Assembly: GCF_001580995.1 (NCBI RefSeq) | Contig: NZ_LHZU01000141.1 | Span: forward strand, 37,626-101,625 | Direction of reading: 5' to 3' | DNA from: Acetobacter senegalensis | GTDB lineage: Bacteria > Pseudomonadota > Alphaproteobacteria > Acetobacterales > Acetobacteraceae | DNA: 64,000 bases | The notes under the pieces: model-generated | What the model was told of the DNA's origin: nothing | The model's database searches: none | Seen by the model: the letters and a program-made list of their open reading frames with translations, nothing else | Shown: positions 35,885 through 44,632 of the stretch, in pieces | How positions within the stretch are numbered: the stretch's first letter is position 1 | Layout: each line of letters opens with the position of its first letter | Program-made: the position numbers and the translations under genes

Positions 35885-37666
35885 ATGGCAGAAAAAACTC
35901 TCCCCCCTGTAGATGCCGTTGTGGTGGGTGCTGGCTGGGCTGGCAGCATCATGGCCAAGGAACTCTGTGAAGCAGGCCTTTCCGTGGTGATGCTGGAACG
36001 CGGCGGCCGACGCTCCACCGCCAAAGATGGCGCCTATCCTGCCTCCATTGATGAACTGGAAGGTGCTACCCGGTACAAGCTGTTCCAGAACCCTGCGCAG
36101 ACCACCGTGACGGTCCGCAACAGGTTGGATCAGGAAGCCCTGCCTTACCGCCGCCTGGCCGCCTTTCTGCCCGGTGAAGGCGTAGGTGGCGCAGGCCTGC
36201 ATTGGACGGGTGTGCATTTCCGCGCCATGCCGCAGGATTTGCGCCTACGGAGCCATATTACTGAACGCTATGGCAAGACGTTCATTCCTGATGGCATGAA
36301 CCTGCAGGATTACGGCGTAACATATGAAGAACTTGAGCCCTTCTTTGACCGTGCGGAAAAAGTATTTGGCACATCGGGCGAAGCCTACACCGTAGACGGA
36401 AAGGTGGTCGGCAAAGGCAACCCGTTTGCACCGGATCGGTCAGATGATTTCCCGCTTCCGCCCCTGCGGGATGTTTATACCGCCCATCTGTTCCGCAAGG
36501 CCGCGACCGAGGCCGGGTTTCACCCCTACGCCATGCCTGCGGCCAATGCATCCCACCCCTATACAAACCCGTATGGGGCCCAGATGGGGCCGTGCAATTT
36601 CTGCGGCTATTGCTCGGATTATGCGTGCTACATGTACGCCAAGGCCTCGCCGAATGTGAACATCCTGCCCGCCCTGCGACAGCACGCCAACTTCACGCTG
36701 CGCAGCAACGCGCATGTGCTGAAAGTGCTTCTGGATTCCACAGGCAAGAAAGCAACTGGCGTTGTGTATCAGGATGCGGAAGGCAACCACATTACCCAAC
36801 CTGCAGGACTGGTTATTCTGGCGGCCTTCCAGTTCCATAACGTGCATCTGATGCTGCTGTCAGGTATTGGAAAACCCTATGATCCGCACAGCAATTCCGG
36901 CACGGTAGGACGCAACTTCACGTATCAGAACATCACCAACACCACGGTGCTGATGCCCCCCACCCGCAGCACGGACCAGTTCATCGGCTCGGCGGGCGGT
37001 GTGGCAATTGATGATTTCAACTGTGATAACTTCGATCACGGGCCGCTGGGCTTTATTGGCGGTTCACCGCTATGGGTCAATCAGGCGGGCGTTAAACCTA
37101 TTGCCGGAGCCAAAGCCACTTTTCCCGGTGCTCCACGATGGGGCAGCGCATGGAAAAAACAGGCCGTTGACACCTATCGCCATGCCTTCACCATCAATGC
37201 GCAGGGCTCCAACATGGCCTACCGCGATGTGTATCTGGACCTTGATCCCACCTGGACCAATGTTTACGGCCAGCCGCTTCTGCGCATGACGTTTGACTGG
37301 AAAGACAACGATATCCGCATGAACCGCCACGTTGTCAGCAAGCTGGATGGCGTGGTCAAAGCCCTTGGCGCGCGTGATGTGCACTACAGCATGCGCGAAC
37401 CGGGCAAACCGTTTGACGTGCGTGACTATCAGACAACCCATCTCTGCGGCGGGGCCGTCATGGGGGATGACCCCAACACGTCCGCCCTGAACCGCTACCT
37501 GCAAAGCTGGGATGTGCCGAACGTGTTTGTGGTAGGAGCCAACGCCTTCCCGCAGGGTATGGGCTATAATCCTACGGGGCTGGTCGCCGCCTTGGCCTAC
37601 TGGTCCGCTCATCATATCCGCACGCAATGGCTGAAGGGCAATGGCGGCCCGTTGGTGACGCCATGA
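35885..37666 (+). CDS. GMC-family FAD dehydrogenase large subunit
   Basis: Catalytic flavoprotein of 593 residues that oxidises a polyol or sugar acid in the periplasm. Residues 11-20 hold the FAD motif VVVGAGWAGS. GEGVGGAGLHWTGVHFR is the flavin pyrophosphate region. CNFCGYCSDYAC (Cys237, 240, 243, 248) is a cysteine cluster like the one that carries a [3Fe-4S] centre in related FAD-glucose dehydrogenases. The active-site segments THLCGGAVMGDDP and GMGYNPTGLVAALAYW lie at the C-terminus. There is no signal peptide, as expected for export piggy-backed on the Tat small subunit. The stop overlaps the cytochrome gene start. The substrate is not determined: gluconate, 2-ketogluconate and sorbitol enzymes all share this layout. 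Confidence 0.9.
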   Translation: MAEKTLPPVDAVVVGAGWAGSIMAKELCEAGLSVVMLERGGRRSTAKDGAYPASIDELEGATRYKLFQNPAQTTVTVRNRLDQEALPYRRLAAFLPGEGVGGAGLHWTGVHFRAMPQDLRLRSHITERYGKTFIPDGMNLQDYGVTYEELEPFFDRAEKVFGTSGEAYTVDGKVVGKGNPFAPDRSDDFPLPPLRDVYTAHLFRKAATEAGFHPYAMPAANASHPYTNPYGAQMGPCNFCGYCSDYACYMYAKASPNVNILPALRQHANFTLRSNAHVLKVLLDSTGKKATGVVYQDAEGNHITQPAGLVILAAFQFHNVHLMLLSGIGKPYDPHSNSGTVGRNFTYQNITNTTVLMPPTRSTDQFIGSAGGVAIDDFNCDNFDHGPLGFIGGSPLWVNQAGVKPIAGAKATFPGAPRWGSAWKKQAVDTYRHAFTINAQGSNMAYRDVYLDLDPTWTNVYGQPLLRMTFDWKDNDIRMNRHVVSKLDGVVKALGARDVHYSMREPGKPFDVRDYQTTHLCGGAVMGDDPNTSALNRYLQSWDVPNVFVVGANAFPQGMGYNPTGLVAALAYWSAHHIRTQWLKGNGGPLVTP

Positions 37667-39381
37667 TTGGGTCCCCCCACGCTACGGCGTCCCTGTTTGA
37701 GCGCGCCATGAGGAAATGGTCCTCCCTCACGATGCTGACATACGGCATGGCGGCACTCGGGGTGGGGCTTCTCCCTCTCTCCATGGTGACTTCTTCAGCG
37801 TGGGGCGCGCCATCTGCTTCTGATGCACCGGCTACCGGCACCACCCGACCAGAAGACCCGCAGACCCATCCTGTCCAACAAACCGAGTCACAACAGGCGG
37901 CATCACCTGCCGCTGCCAGACAGGAGCCCACTGCGCCAGAAACACCACGCACCGCGCAGGACTGGAGCGAACGGGGCCGTTACGTGGCGGCTGCAGCGGA
38001 CTGCGCAGCCTGCCATACAGCACCGCAGGGCACGGCCTATGCTGGGGGCTATGCGTTCGAACTGCCCATTGGCACGCTTTATGCCTCCAACATCACACCA
38101 GATAAGACGCATGGCATCGGGAACTGGACGGAAGCACAGTTTATCCGCGCTGTACGGGAAGGCATCCGCCCGGACGGCGCCAGCCTGTATCCAGCCATGC
38201 CTTATCCATCCTATGCCCGCATGACGGATGACGATCTACACGCATTGTATGTGTATTTCATGCAAGGCGTGCAGCCCGTGGCGCAGCCGGTACAGGCCAA
38301 TGCCATTCCGTGGCCGCTTTCCATGCGCTTCCCCCTGACGCTCTGGCGCTGGGCATTTGCACCATCACCGGAAGCAGCCCGTCACGCCACAACCCGGCCG
38401 TTTGCCGATGCAGAACTGGCCCGCGGTGCGTATCTGGTAGAAGGGCCGGGCCATTGCGGGGCTTGCCACACACAACGCGGCATCGCCATGCAGGAAGAAG
38501 CTCTGACCGCACAGGATGGCCCGCGTTATCTGGCCGGCGGCAAGGCCGTAGATGGTTGGACTCCGCCCTCCCTGCGGGGCGAGCCCCGCACGGGGCTTGG
38601 CACGTGGAGCGTGGCGGATATCACCACCTTCCTGAAGACAGGCCGTAACGCGCGGGGCAGCGCTTTTGGGAATATGGACAGTGCCGTGCATCATGGCACG
38701 CAATACCTATCCGATGCTGATCTGACAGCCATGGCCCGCTACCTGAAAACCCTGCCTGCCGCCACGCCCCGACAAACCGACTGGAAACGCAGTGGCGCCG
38801 CCACCAAGGCGCTGCAATCGGGAGGGCAACTGACATCAGGGCAGAGAGTGTATCTGGATAATTGCGCTGCCTGCCATCGTTCCAATGGCGCGGGGTATCC
38901 CAGCACCTTTCCCCCTCTGGCTGATAATCCCGTGGTCATGAACCCGGCAGCAGACTCGATCATTCATATCATTCTGACGGGTGCTACCCTTCAGGGCACG
39001 CAAAGCGCTCCTTCCGCCTTCACCATGCCCGGCTTTGCTGGCCGCCTGACCGATACGCAGATTGCCGCTGTTGCCACCTTCATCCGTCACGCCTGGGGAA
39101 ACAATGCGCCTGCTGTTACGGATGTAGACGTGCGTCACATGCGCGCCCGCCTGAGCCCGGCCAGAACACAGGTTGCCCCGCCCAGCCCGGTTCAGCCTGC
39201 GGAAAAACAGGCGGCGCTTCCCTCCCCGTTGCAGCCAGCCTCATCCGGGGGAAAAGGGCAAAACCCTGAAAAGGCCGATCACCTGCCTGCGGAAAAAGCA
39301 CCACAGCCAGCATCTTTCCCACCCAACAGCAGTTCTGATACAGCGCACTCTCCTTATTCCGGCGGAAGCGAAACGGAATAA
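37663..39381 (+). CDS. Tri-heme cytochrome c subunit of the dehydrogenase
   Basis: Periplasmic membrane-anchored electron carrier that passes electrons from the flavoprotein to ubiquinone. 572 residues. The hydrophobic leader (LTMLTYGMAALGVGLLPLS) is followed by an Ala/Pro-rich linker. Three haem motifs follow: CAACH (114-118), CGACH (265-269) and CAACH (401-405), with axial Met candidates such as PAMPYP and TMPGF. The last ~75 residues are a Pro/Ser-rich tail (SPVQPAEKQAALPSPLQPAS) longer than I expect for the family. The ATG overlaps the previous stop (ATGA), so translation is coupled; ATG 37708 is an alternative. Confidence 0.9.
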   Translation: MIGSPHATASLFERAMRKWSSLTMLTYGMAALGVGLLPLSMVTSSAWGAPSASDAPATGTTRPEDPQTHPVQQTESQQAASPAAARQEPTAPETPRTAQDWSERGRYVAAAADCAACHTAPQGTAYAGGYAFELPIGTLYASNITPDKTHGIGNWTEAQFIRAVREGIRPDGASLYPAMPYPSYARMTDDDLHALYVYFMQGVQPVAQPVQANAIPWPLSMRFPLTLWRWAFAPSPEAARHATTRPFADAELARGAYLVEGPGHCGACHTQRGIAMQEEALTAQDGPRYLAGGKAVDGWTPPSLRGEPRTGLGTWSVADITTFLKTGRNARGSAFGNMDSAVHHGTQYLSDADLTAMARYLKTLPAATPRQTDWKRSGAATKALQSGGQLTSGQRVYLDNCAACHRSNGAGYPSTFPPLADNPVVMNPAADSIIHIILTGATLQGTQSAPSAFTMPGFAGRLTDTQIAAVATFIRHAWGNNAPAVTDVDVRHMRARLSPARTQVAPPSPVQPAEKQAALPSPLQPASSGGKGQNPEKADHLPAEKAPQPASFPPNSSSDTAHSPYSGGSETE

Positions 39382-39480
39382 CAAGTTCAGGCTGGAAACA
39401 ATGCTCAAGCAATGGCACACTAAGAGAAGTAACTGGCCCAAACACAGCCCTGTCCGGGCAGAGGAGAGAACGGGCACTTC

Positions 39481-40632
39481 ATGAAGGCTATGCTCAGTCG
39501 CTCTTCACGCCGGACAGAAGCACAGGAACCCCGTCTGGTTCCGCCCTCTCCGGCTGGAGCCGCGCCTCCCACTTCAGGGCCTACCCCCCTTTCCGACAGC
39601 AGTCGTGAGAGCCTGAAGCCCTCTGCGTGGCCCATTGCCCGTCCGAACAACTACAAACGGGTAAAAGGCACCTCCACGCCGCTTATCCGTAAGGAAGTCT
39701 ATGCCGAGCCCACGCTCGGCCCGGTGCTGACGGGTTCCCTGTTTGCACATTTTGCTCTTCTTACAGCCCTGCTGTGGCAGGCCACCCACCACCAGCCACA
39801 CGGCACGCCAGATGGCGCGCAGCCTTCCCCTGTAGAAATGGTCTTTGCACAGCCACAAGCCACCAGCGGCATGGTTGGCCCACAGTCCCCTGATGCCGGA
39901 GCAGGGAATTCGGGCAAAAACCCCAGCGCTGCCGGTCAGGCCGAACCGTCTCCGGCGGAAGCTGCACCCGGCCCGGCCGTGCCGTCCGAAGACACACCGA
40001 CCGCTCCGCCCTTGCCCAAATCGGATGACGGCCTGCCCAAACCCACGCCGGAAGAGCAGAAAACGGTCAAACCTGCGCATCCGCCTTCTGGCCACAAACC
40101 GCAGGCCAACGCCAAGCCGCGCCCTGTTCCGCGCAGCAAGCCCCAGCCACACGCCAACCGCCATGCGGCATCGCCCTTTGATAACCCGATGGACCTCTCC
40201 TTCAACGAGGCCCCGGCCCCACCCCGGCATCGTCACGGCAGGCCAGGTGGATCAGGTGGTCCGATTGATCTTTCCGTCGGCCCGGTGGTGGAAAACGGGC
40301 AGATCAACGCGCACTATACCTCGCGCGCCTCCGTACGCGGCGTGAGCGACGATTACGGGCAGGAAATCAACGCGTGGATCATGCGCCACATGTATTATCC
40401 GGAAGAAGCCGCCCGAAATGGGGAAGAAGGCCCCTCCTCCGTGCATGTCGTGCTGGATCGTACGGGGCGCGTGAAGTCTGTTTATCAGACCGGCTCCTCA
40501 GGCTCCTATTATCTGGACGCTGCCACATCCGGCATGTTCCACGGAGCGCAGTTGCCCCCAGTTCCACCGGACATGAAGGGCAACCATTTCGATATTGACC
40601 TGACGATCAACTACATCCTGATCCGGCACTGA
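39481..40632 (+). CDS. TonB-like energy transducer, last gene of the dehydrogenase operon
   Basis: A 383-residue inner-membrane protein. An 80-residue cytoplasmic N-terminus precedes one transmembrane helix (80-100) that carries SLFAH, matching the Ser-x3-His motif TonB uses to couple to ExbB/ExbD. About 170 residues of Pro/Lys/Ala-rich periplasmic spacer (PKPTPEEQKTVKPAHPPSGH) follow. The C-terminal domain reads MYYPEEAARNGEEGPSSVHVVLDRTGRVKSV...LDAATSGMFHGAQLPPVP, a standard TonB_C fold. AGGAGAG lies about 11 bases before the ATG. No exbB or exbD is nearby. Its position 100 bases after the cytochrome gene suggests coexpression with the dehydrogenase. Confidence 0.85.
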   Translation: MKAMLSRSSRRTEAQEPRLVPPSPAGAAPPTSGPTPLSDSSRESLKPSAWPIARPNNYKRVKGTSTPLIRKEVYAEPTLGPVLTGSLFAHFALLTALLWQATHHQPHGTPDGAQPSPVEMVFAQPQATSGMVGPQSPDAGAGNSGKNPSAAGQAEPSPAEAAPGPAVPSEDTPTAPPLPKSDDGLPKPTPEEQKTVKPAHPPSGHKPQANAKPRPVPRSKPQPHANRHAASPFDNPMDLSFNEAPAPPRHRHGRPGGSGGPIDLSVGPVVENGQINAHYTSRASVRGVSDDYGQEINAWIMRHMYYPEEAARNGEEGPSSVHVVLDRTGRVKSVYQTGSSGSYYLDAATSGMFHGAQLPPVPPDMKGNHFDIDLTINYILIRH

Positions 40633-40645
40633 TAACACCAGAAAC

Positions 40646-40689
40646 GGGGAAGCAGCCGGATAATCTTATCATGATATCCCGCTGCCTTC
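40646..40689. terminator. Imperfect hairpin between convergent genes
   Basis: GGGGAAGCAGCCGGATA pairs imperfectly with TATCCCGCTGCCTTC. It lies between the TonB-like gene and the DUF2252 gene. A likely terminator, but with bulges and no clear T run. Confidence 0.4.
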
Positions 40690-40701
40690 TCTGCCTTCCC
40701 C

Positions 40702-42147
40702 TTATACTGCGGCAGGCGTCAGCAGGCCTTTTTCAAGAGCCTTGGTAAAATGGTCCCAATCCGTTTTTGTCTGAACAGCGTAGGCCGCGGAAAAACCGGC
40801 AATGCCATCCGCAAAGGCCCGACCTTTGCCAATATAGCCAGCAATCGCGGCAACATCGCCCGACCGAGCATGAGCACGGGCCAGAACCCGCCCACACAGG
40901 CGCGCATAGTCGGATAACCCTTCCTGCGCAAAGTCCGCGCCAATTGCAGCCAGCCGCGCATCTTTTACCCACCTGACGTAAAATTCCAGATCCGCGCCAT
41001 TCAACGCTGCGGCTGGCGAGGCCTGCGGTTGAGAGGGCTCCGTGGGCGCATCATTGGCGTCACTGCGCGTCCATCCCAGAAAGGCATCAGACACAGCCTG
41101 CATGATCCGCTGCCCTGTCACCACCCGTTCGCCCTGATTGAAAAATGGCGGGTATGGGGAGGAAACAAACGGGGCCAGAACGGATTGCTGTGCCTCCTTG
41201 ATCTGAAGCAGAAGCACGTCTCCATCCGGGGTGGCAAACAGGCCTATAGCGCAGAACGTGCCAACACTACCCACCCCCACCACCTTGAAGATGACATCCT
41301 TGAGGCTGTAGCGATTGAGCAGGCAAAGCCGCTCAGGTGGCTGGCTTGCGCAGTAACGGGCAAATGCATGGCGCACGGCGGCTTCCTGCGCAGGAAGCCG
41401 CACAACCAACGGCGGATGCTCCCGCAGGCTGGGGGCGCCGCTATCATCCGCAACAAGCCCGAAATGCCGGCTTGCGCTCTCCAACCTCTTGGCAAGCGTC
41501 GCCTCTATCCGGGCGCGGACCTTCCGGTCCCCAAAATGGGCCACGGCGGTGGTCAGATCAACGCGGTCCAGCCAGACCTGAAGCGGCGTGAGCGCGGCCA
41601 GGCGCGCCATTTCCGCCCCGTATGTCAGCGCCATGTCCTCAGCAAGTGCGCCCGCCACCTTTGCGGACAAGCCCGTTTCTTCTCCCGCAAGCACCAGCGA
41701 TGTGCCAAGCCGTTTGACATCCCACTCAAATGGAGCTGGCAGGGTTTCATCAAAATCATTGATATCAAAAACCGGCAGCCCCTCGGGCGAGGCATAACTG
41801 CCGAAATTGGCCAGATGGCAGTCTCCGCAGGCCTGCACCATCAACCCGGTTGCTGGCGTATGGGCGAGGTCTTGCGCCATAACCGCAGCCGCACCGCGCA
41901 GGAATGCAAACGGAGACACCTTCATCCGCTCGTAGCGAACCGGAAGAAGGCTGGCGATCCGGTGCTTGCCCTGCTCTGTAAGGATGGTGACAGGGTCCTT
42001 CCGGTCTATCGGCACCGCCCATTCGGCCTGTGCCGCCCGGCGCACCGCTTGCCGGAGGGCTGCCCCGTGGGCGTAACGTTCAGCCCGTGTCAGGGCAGAA
42101 TGGGGAGGAGAAGCCGCACCCGGAGCGGTTGAGATATGGTCAATCAT
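40702..42147 (-). CDS. DUF2252 family protein
   Basis: A 481-residue cytosolic protein of unknown function. Conserved family blocks are visible: RYERMKVSPFAFLRGAAAVM, VQACGDCHLANFGSYASPEG, PVFDINDFDETLPAPFEWDVKRLGTSL, and LKDVIFKVVGVGSVGT. The first blocks resemble phosphotransferase (APH-like) active-site segments, and a kinase-like fold has been suggested for this family. No substrate is known. The ATG has AAGGAG unusually close (2 bases), so the real start could be slightly internal. It runs convergent to the dehydrogenase operon. Confidence 0.82.
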   Translation of the reverse strand: MIDHISTAPGAASPPHSALTRAERYAHGAALRQAVRRAAQAEWAVPIDRKDPVTILTEQGKHRIASLLPVRYERMKVSPFAFLRGAAAVMAQDLAHTPATGLMVQACGDCHLANFGSYASPEGLPVFDINDFDETLPAPFEWDVKRLGTSLVLAGEETGLSAKVAGALAEDMALTYGAEMARLAALTPLQVWLDRVDLTTAVAHFGDRKVRARIEATLAKRLESASRHFGLVADDSGAPSLREHPPLVVRLPAQEAAVRHAFARYCASQPPERLCLLNRYSLKDVIFKVVGVGSVGTFCAIGLFATPDGDVLLLQIKEAQQSVLAPFVSSPYPPFFNQGERVVTGQRIMQAVSDAFLGWTRSDANDAPTEPSQPQASPAAALNGADLEFYVRWVKDARLAAIGADFAQEGLSDYARLCGRVLARAHARSGDVAAIAGYIGKGRAFADGIAGFSAAYAVQTKTDWDHFTKALEKGLLTPAAV

Positions 42148-42190
42148 GGCTCCTTATAACAGGAGCCAGCCTTGATCGGGCACACCGGAA

Positions 42191-42213
42191 GAAAAAATGT
42201 CTCTTTAAAGAGA
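42191..42213 (-). terminator. Terminator overlapping the GntR gene stop
   Basis: On the minus strand TCTCTTTAAAGAGA, a perfect palindrome, is followed two bases later by T6. The stem is AT-rich, so moderate strength. Confidence 0.55.
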
Positions 42214-42906
42214 GGGCCCTTTCTGCAGGACGGATTTGAGACTTTCCATCCGGCTGGCGATATCCCGGTAATTCAGCGCCTTTTCAACATGCTTGAGGTG
42301 CATGTCCATCAGCCTGACAGCTTCCATAGGCTCGCCGGCTTCCAGCGCATCAATAATCTGACTGTGTTCATCACAGGATTCATGCGCATCGTGAGAAGAC
42401 TGATACAGGGCGGCAATCAGCACGGTTCTGGTCGTCAGGTCCTGCAAGATGGACCCTAGCACCGGGTTGCCGATGGTTTCCGCCAGACAGACATGAAAAT
42501 GCCCCAGCAGATAACTGCGCTGTGCACGGTCATCTTCCTCCAGCGCCCGCTGCTCATTCCTTACATGCTCGCGCAGGATGGCTATTTTTTCCGGCGTTAC
42601 GTGATCCGCCGTGGCCAGCATGCCCACCTCCAGCGCCCGACGGGCATTGATGGTGTTTCTGGCTTCCTCCACCGTTGGTTCGATCACAAACCACCCGCGG
42701 CGCGGCATGACTTCCACAATGCCCCGTGCCTGCAAACGGATCATGGCTTCCCGCACAAGAGTGCGGGAGACCTTGAAAATCTCGGACAGTTCCTTCTCGC
42801 CAAGCCGTTCACCGGGCGCGATGTATCCAGAGAGCGCCGCATAGACAATGCGGTTCTCAATCACATGAGGCTGGTGGTGCGAAGCGGGTTCTGAAGACTC
42901 GGTCAT
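42205..42906 (-). CDS. GntR family regulator, FadR/FCD subgroup
   Basis: A 233-residue transcription factor. The winged helix (residues 15-75) has LSGYIAPGERLGEKELSEIFKVSRTLVREAMIRLQARGIVEVMPRRGWFV. The all-helical FCD effector domain has the metal/ligand histidines HFHVCLAE, HDAHESCDEHSQII and MDMHLKHVEK. Regulators of this subgroup sense organic acids such as lactate, glycolate or vanillate-type compounds. It is divergent from the symporter-receptor operon, and two identical CTTGTATGCAAG sites lie between them, which identifies that operon as its probable target. Confidence 0.92.
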   Translation of the reverse strand: MTESSEPASHHQPHVIENRIVYAALSGYIAPGERLGEKELSEIFKVSRTLVREAMIRLQARGIVEVMPRRGWFVIEPTVEEARNTINARRALEVGMLATADHVTPEKIAILREHVRNEQRALEEDDRAQRSYLLGHFHVCLAETIGNPVLGSILQDLTTRTVLIAALYQSSHDAHESCDEHSQIIDALEAGEPMEAVRLMDMHLKHVEKALNYRDIASRMESLKSVLQKGPSL

Positions 42907-43088
42907 ACCAATTTATGGCCCCGTTTTCAGGGTTTAGACAAGCCTGCTGCGTGGCTGTGCCTTCATGCCATCAGAAAAGCCTGCTCCATCCGTTTCTGAT
43001 AAGTCTCTGTTTTTCCATGTAAAGAGATTTCGCAGCGGATTGCACGCCGGAAAGGCCGTCTTTTTTATTGCTCAATCAGATCATTTCG

Positions 43089-43100
43089 CTTGTATGCAAG
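43089..43100. promoter_or_regulatory. GntR-type operator candidate O1
   Basis: CTTGTATGCAAG has dyad symmetry (CTTG...CAAG) and resembles TTGTATACAA-type sites of FCD regulators. It lies 182 bases upstream of the gntR start. Confidence 0.6.
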
Positions 43101-43134
43101 AAATAATTGCAGTTATGTTACGTTTCATAAGGTT

Positions 43135-43146
43135 CTTGTATGCAAG
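43135..43146. promoter_or_regulatory. GntR-type operator candidate O2
   Basis: Exact second copy of CTTGTATGCAAG, 46 bases centre-to-centre from O1 and 83 bases before the symporter start. Two identical sites in one divergent promoter region strongly suggest a regulator. Confidence 0.6.
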
Positions 43147-43229
43147 GTGTTCACCATGGCTGAGAGAGGCAGAAAGCATCCCGTTGAGCATCATGATGCC
43201 CAACACGCCAACGCTATGGGTCTGTCATT

Positions 43230-44570
43230 GTGAAAGCCTTTTTTCCCATGCGCTCCCTATTCCTGCAGATTGTGGTCATGACAGTGCTCGGTGTGCTTGC
43301 AGGCGTATTCACGCCGCACGCCGCTCAGCATTTCAAGCTGCTGAGTGATGTCTTCCTCAAACTGATCTCCATGATTGTCTCTCCGCTTGTTTTCTGCGTG
43401 ATTGTGCAGGGCATGCAGGGGGCAGGCACCATCCGTACGGTCGGGCGGCTGGGCAGCAAGGCGCTTCTGTATTTTGAGGCCATGACAACTGTGGCGTTAG
43501 GTGTGGGGCTGCTGGCTGCCGTTACCCTGCATCCCGGAACAGGCCTATCCCTGCCGCAGCAGGATCTTTCTCAAGCCGCCCAGCAGGCACATCAGCAAGC
43601 CTCTGCCCTGAAGACAGGCGGCGTAGATGCGTTCATTCTGCACCTTATCCCCAAAAACCCTGCTGATGCCTTTGTACATAATGATGTCATGCAGGTGCTG
43701 GTTTTTGCGCTCATCTTCGGGTGCGCCCTGCTCCTCGCCGGGGAACAGGCAGCCCCCGTGACACGCCTTGTTCAGGCGCTCAGCACCATCTTCTTCCGTA
43801 TCATGGGTATTATCGTGCGCTTTGCTCCTCTGGGGGTGTTTGGGGGCATCAGCTACACCATCAGCCATTACGGTCTTGGCTCTATCGAGCCTCTGCTCCG
43901 CTTCCTGTTTGTCTATTTTCTGGCTGTCATTCTGTTTGTTGGGCTGATACTGGGCGGCCTGCTACGCTGGTATTGCGGCGTCAATATCATCTCTCTGCTG
44001 CTCTATCTGCGTGAAGAAATGAGCATCGTGCTGGCCACAACGTCGTCTGATGCTGTTCTCCCCCAGATCATGCAGAAGCTGATTGATATGGGCGTGGGCC
44101 GCAAAACGGTGGGGATTGTCATTCCCGCCGGTTATTCCTTCAATCTTGATGCGCTCTCCATTTACCTGGGCCTTTCCATTCTTTTTCTGGCACAGGTTGC
44201 GCAGGTTACGCTGAGCTGGCCCCAGTTGCTTCTGGTGATTGGCATGGCACTCATAACATCCAAGGGGGCTCATGGCGTACCGGGGGTGGCAATTGTCATT
44301 CTTGCCGCCACTGTGTCTCTGGTTCCTGAAATTCCTACCGTTGGCCTTGTGCTTCTGGTGTCTGTGGACTGGTTTGTGGGAATTGCCCGCGCCTTTGGCA
44401 ATATTGTGGGCAATTGCGCCGCCGCCATTGTGGTCGCAACATGGGAAAAAGACATAGACCTACAGCATGTTCGCAAAACGCTGGCCCATGCGTCTACCTC
44501 AGAAAACACCAGACGAACCAACACGCATACTCTGAAAAACATCCCTAACGACGATATCGGGGGAGAATGA
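43230..44570 (+). CDS. DctA/GltP-like dicarboxylate or amino acid:cation symporter
   Basis: Inner-membrane secondary carrier of 446 residues (DAACS family, eight helices plus two re-entrant hairpins). Hairpin 1 reads VLATTSSDAVLPQIMQKL and helix 7 reads GYSFNLDALSIYLGL. The canonical NLDGT cation motif is thus NLDAL here. Hairpin 2 is SKGAHGVPGVAIVILAAT, and helix 8 has ARAFGNIVGNCAAAIVV with the substrate Arg. Start is taken at GTG 43230; ATG 43248 is an alternative, and neither has a strong ribosome-binding site. The gene lies 62 bases upstream of a TonB receptor on the same strand, and both are probably controlled by the divergent GntR. The likely substrate is an organic acid or amino acid. 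Confidence 0.88.
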   Translation: MKAFFPMRSLFLQIVVMTVLGVLAGVFTPHAAQHFKLLSDVFLKLISMIVSPLVFCVIVQGMQGAGTIRTVGRLGSKALLYFEAMTTVALGVGLLAAVTLHPGTGLSLPQQDLSQAAQQAHQQASALKTGGVDAFILHLIPKNPADAFVHNDVMQVLVFALIFGCALLLAGEQAAPVTRLVQALSTIFFRIMGIIVRFAPLGVFGGISYTISHYGLGSIEPLLRFLFVYFLAVILFVGLILGGLLRWYCGVNIISLLLYLREEMSIVLATTSSDAVLPQIMQKLIDMGVGRKTVGIVIPAGYSFNLDALSIYLGLSILFLAQVAQVTLSWPQLLLVIGMALITSKGAHGVPGVAIVILAATVSLVPEIPTVGLVLLVSVDWFVGIARAFGNIVGNCAAAIVVATWEKDIDLQHVRKTLAHASTSENTRRTNTHTLKNIPNDDIGGE

Positions 44571-44632
44571 GATGTAACGCTTCCGCGCCCCCATCCTTTC
44601 CCCACCCGTTCTGTTTTCCCCTGAGGTTGACG

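Larger units (their letters stand above)
42907..43229. other. Divergent regulatory region gntR / symporter
   Basis: Holds O1 and O2, with AT-rich spacing that could contain promoters on both sides. A 127-codon frame starting at 42965 shares no features with a real protein and lacks a ribosome-binding site, so no gene is called. Confidence 0.5.

Noticed and set aside
42899..42912. FadR-like TGGTATGACC at the gntR start codon as an autoregulatory site
   Set aside because: It overlaps the coding start, its symmetry is partial, and the paired CTTGTATGCAAG sites are far better candidates.
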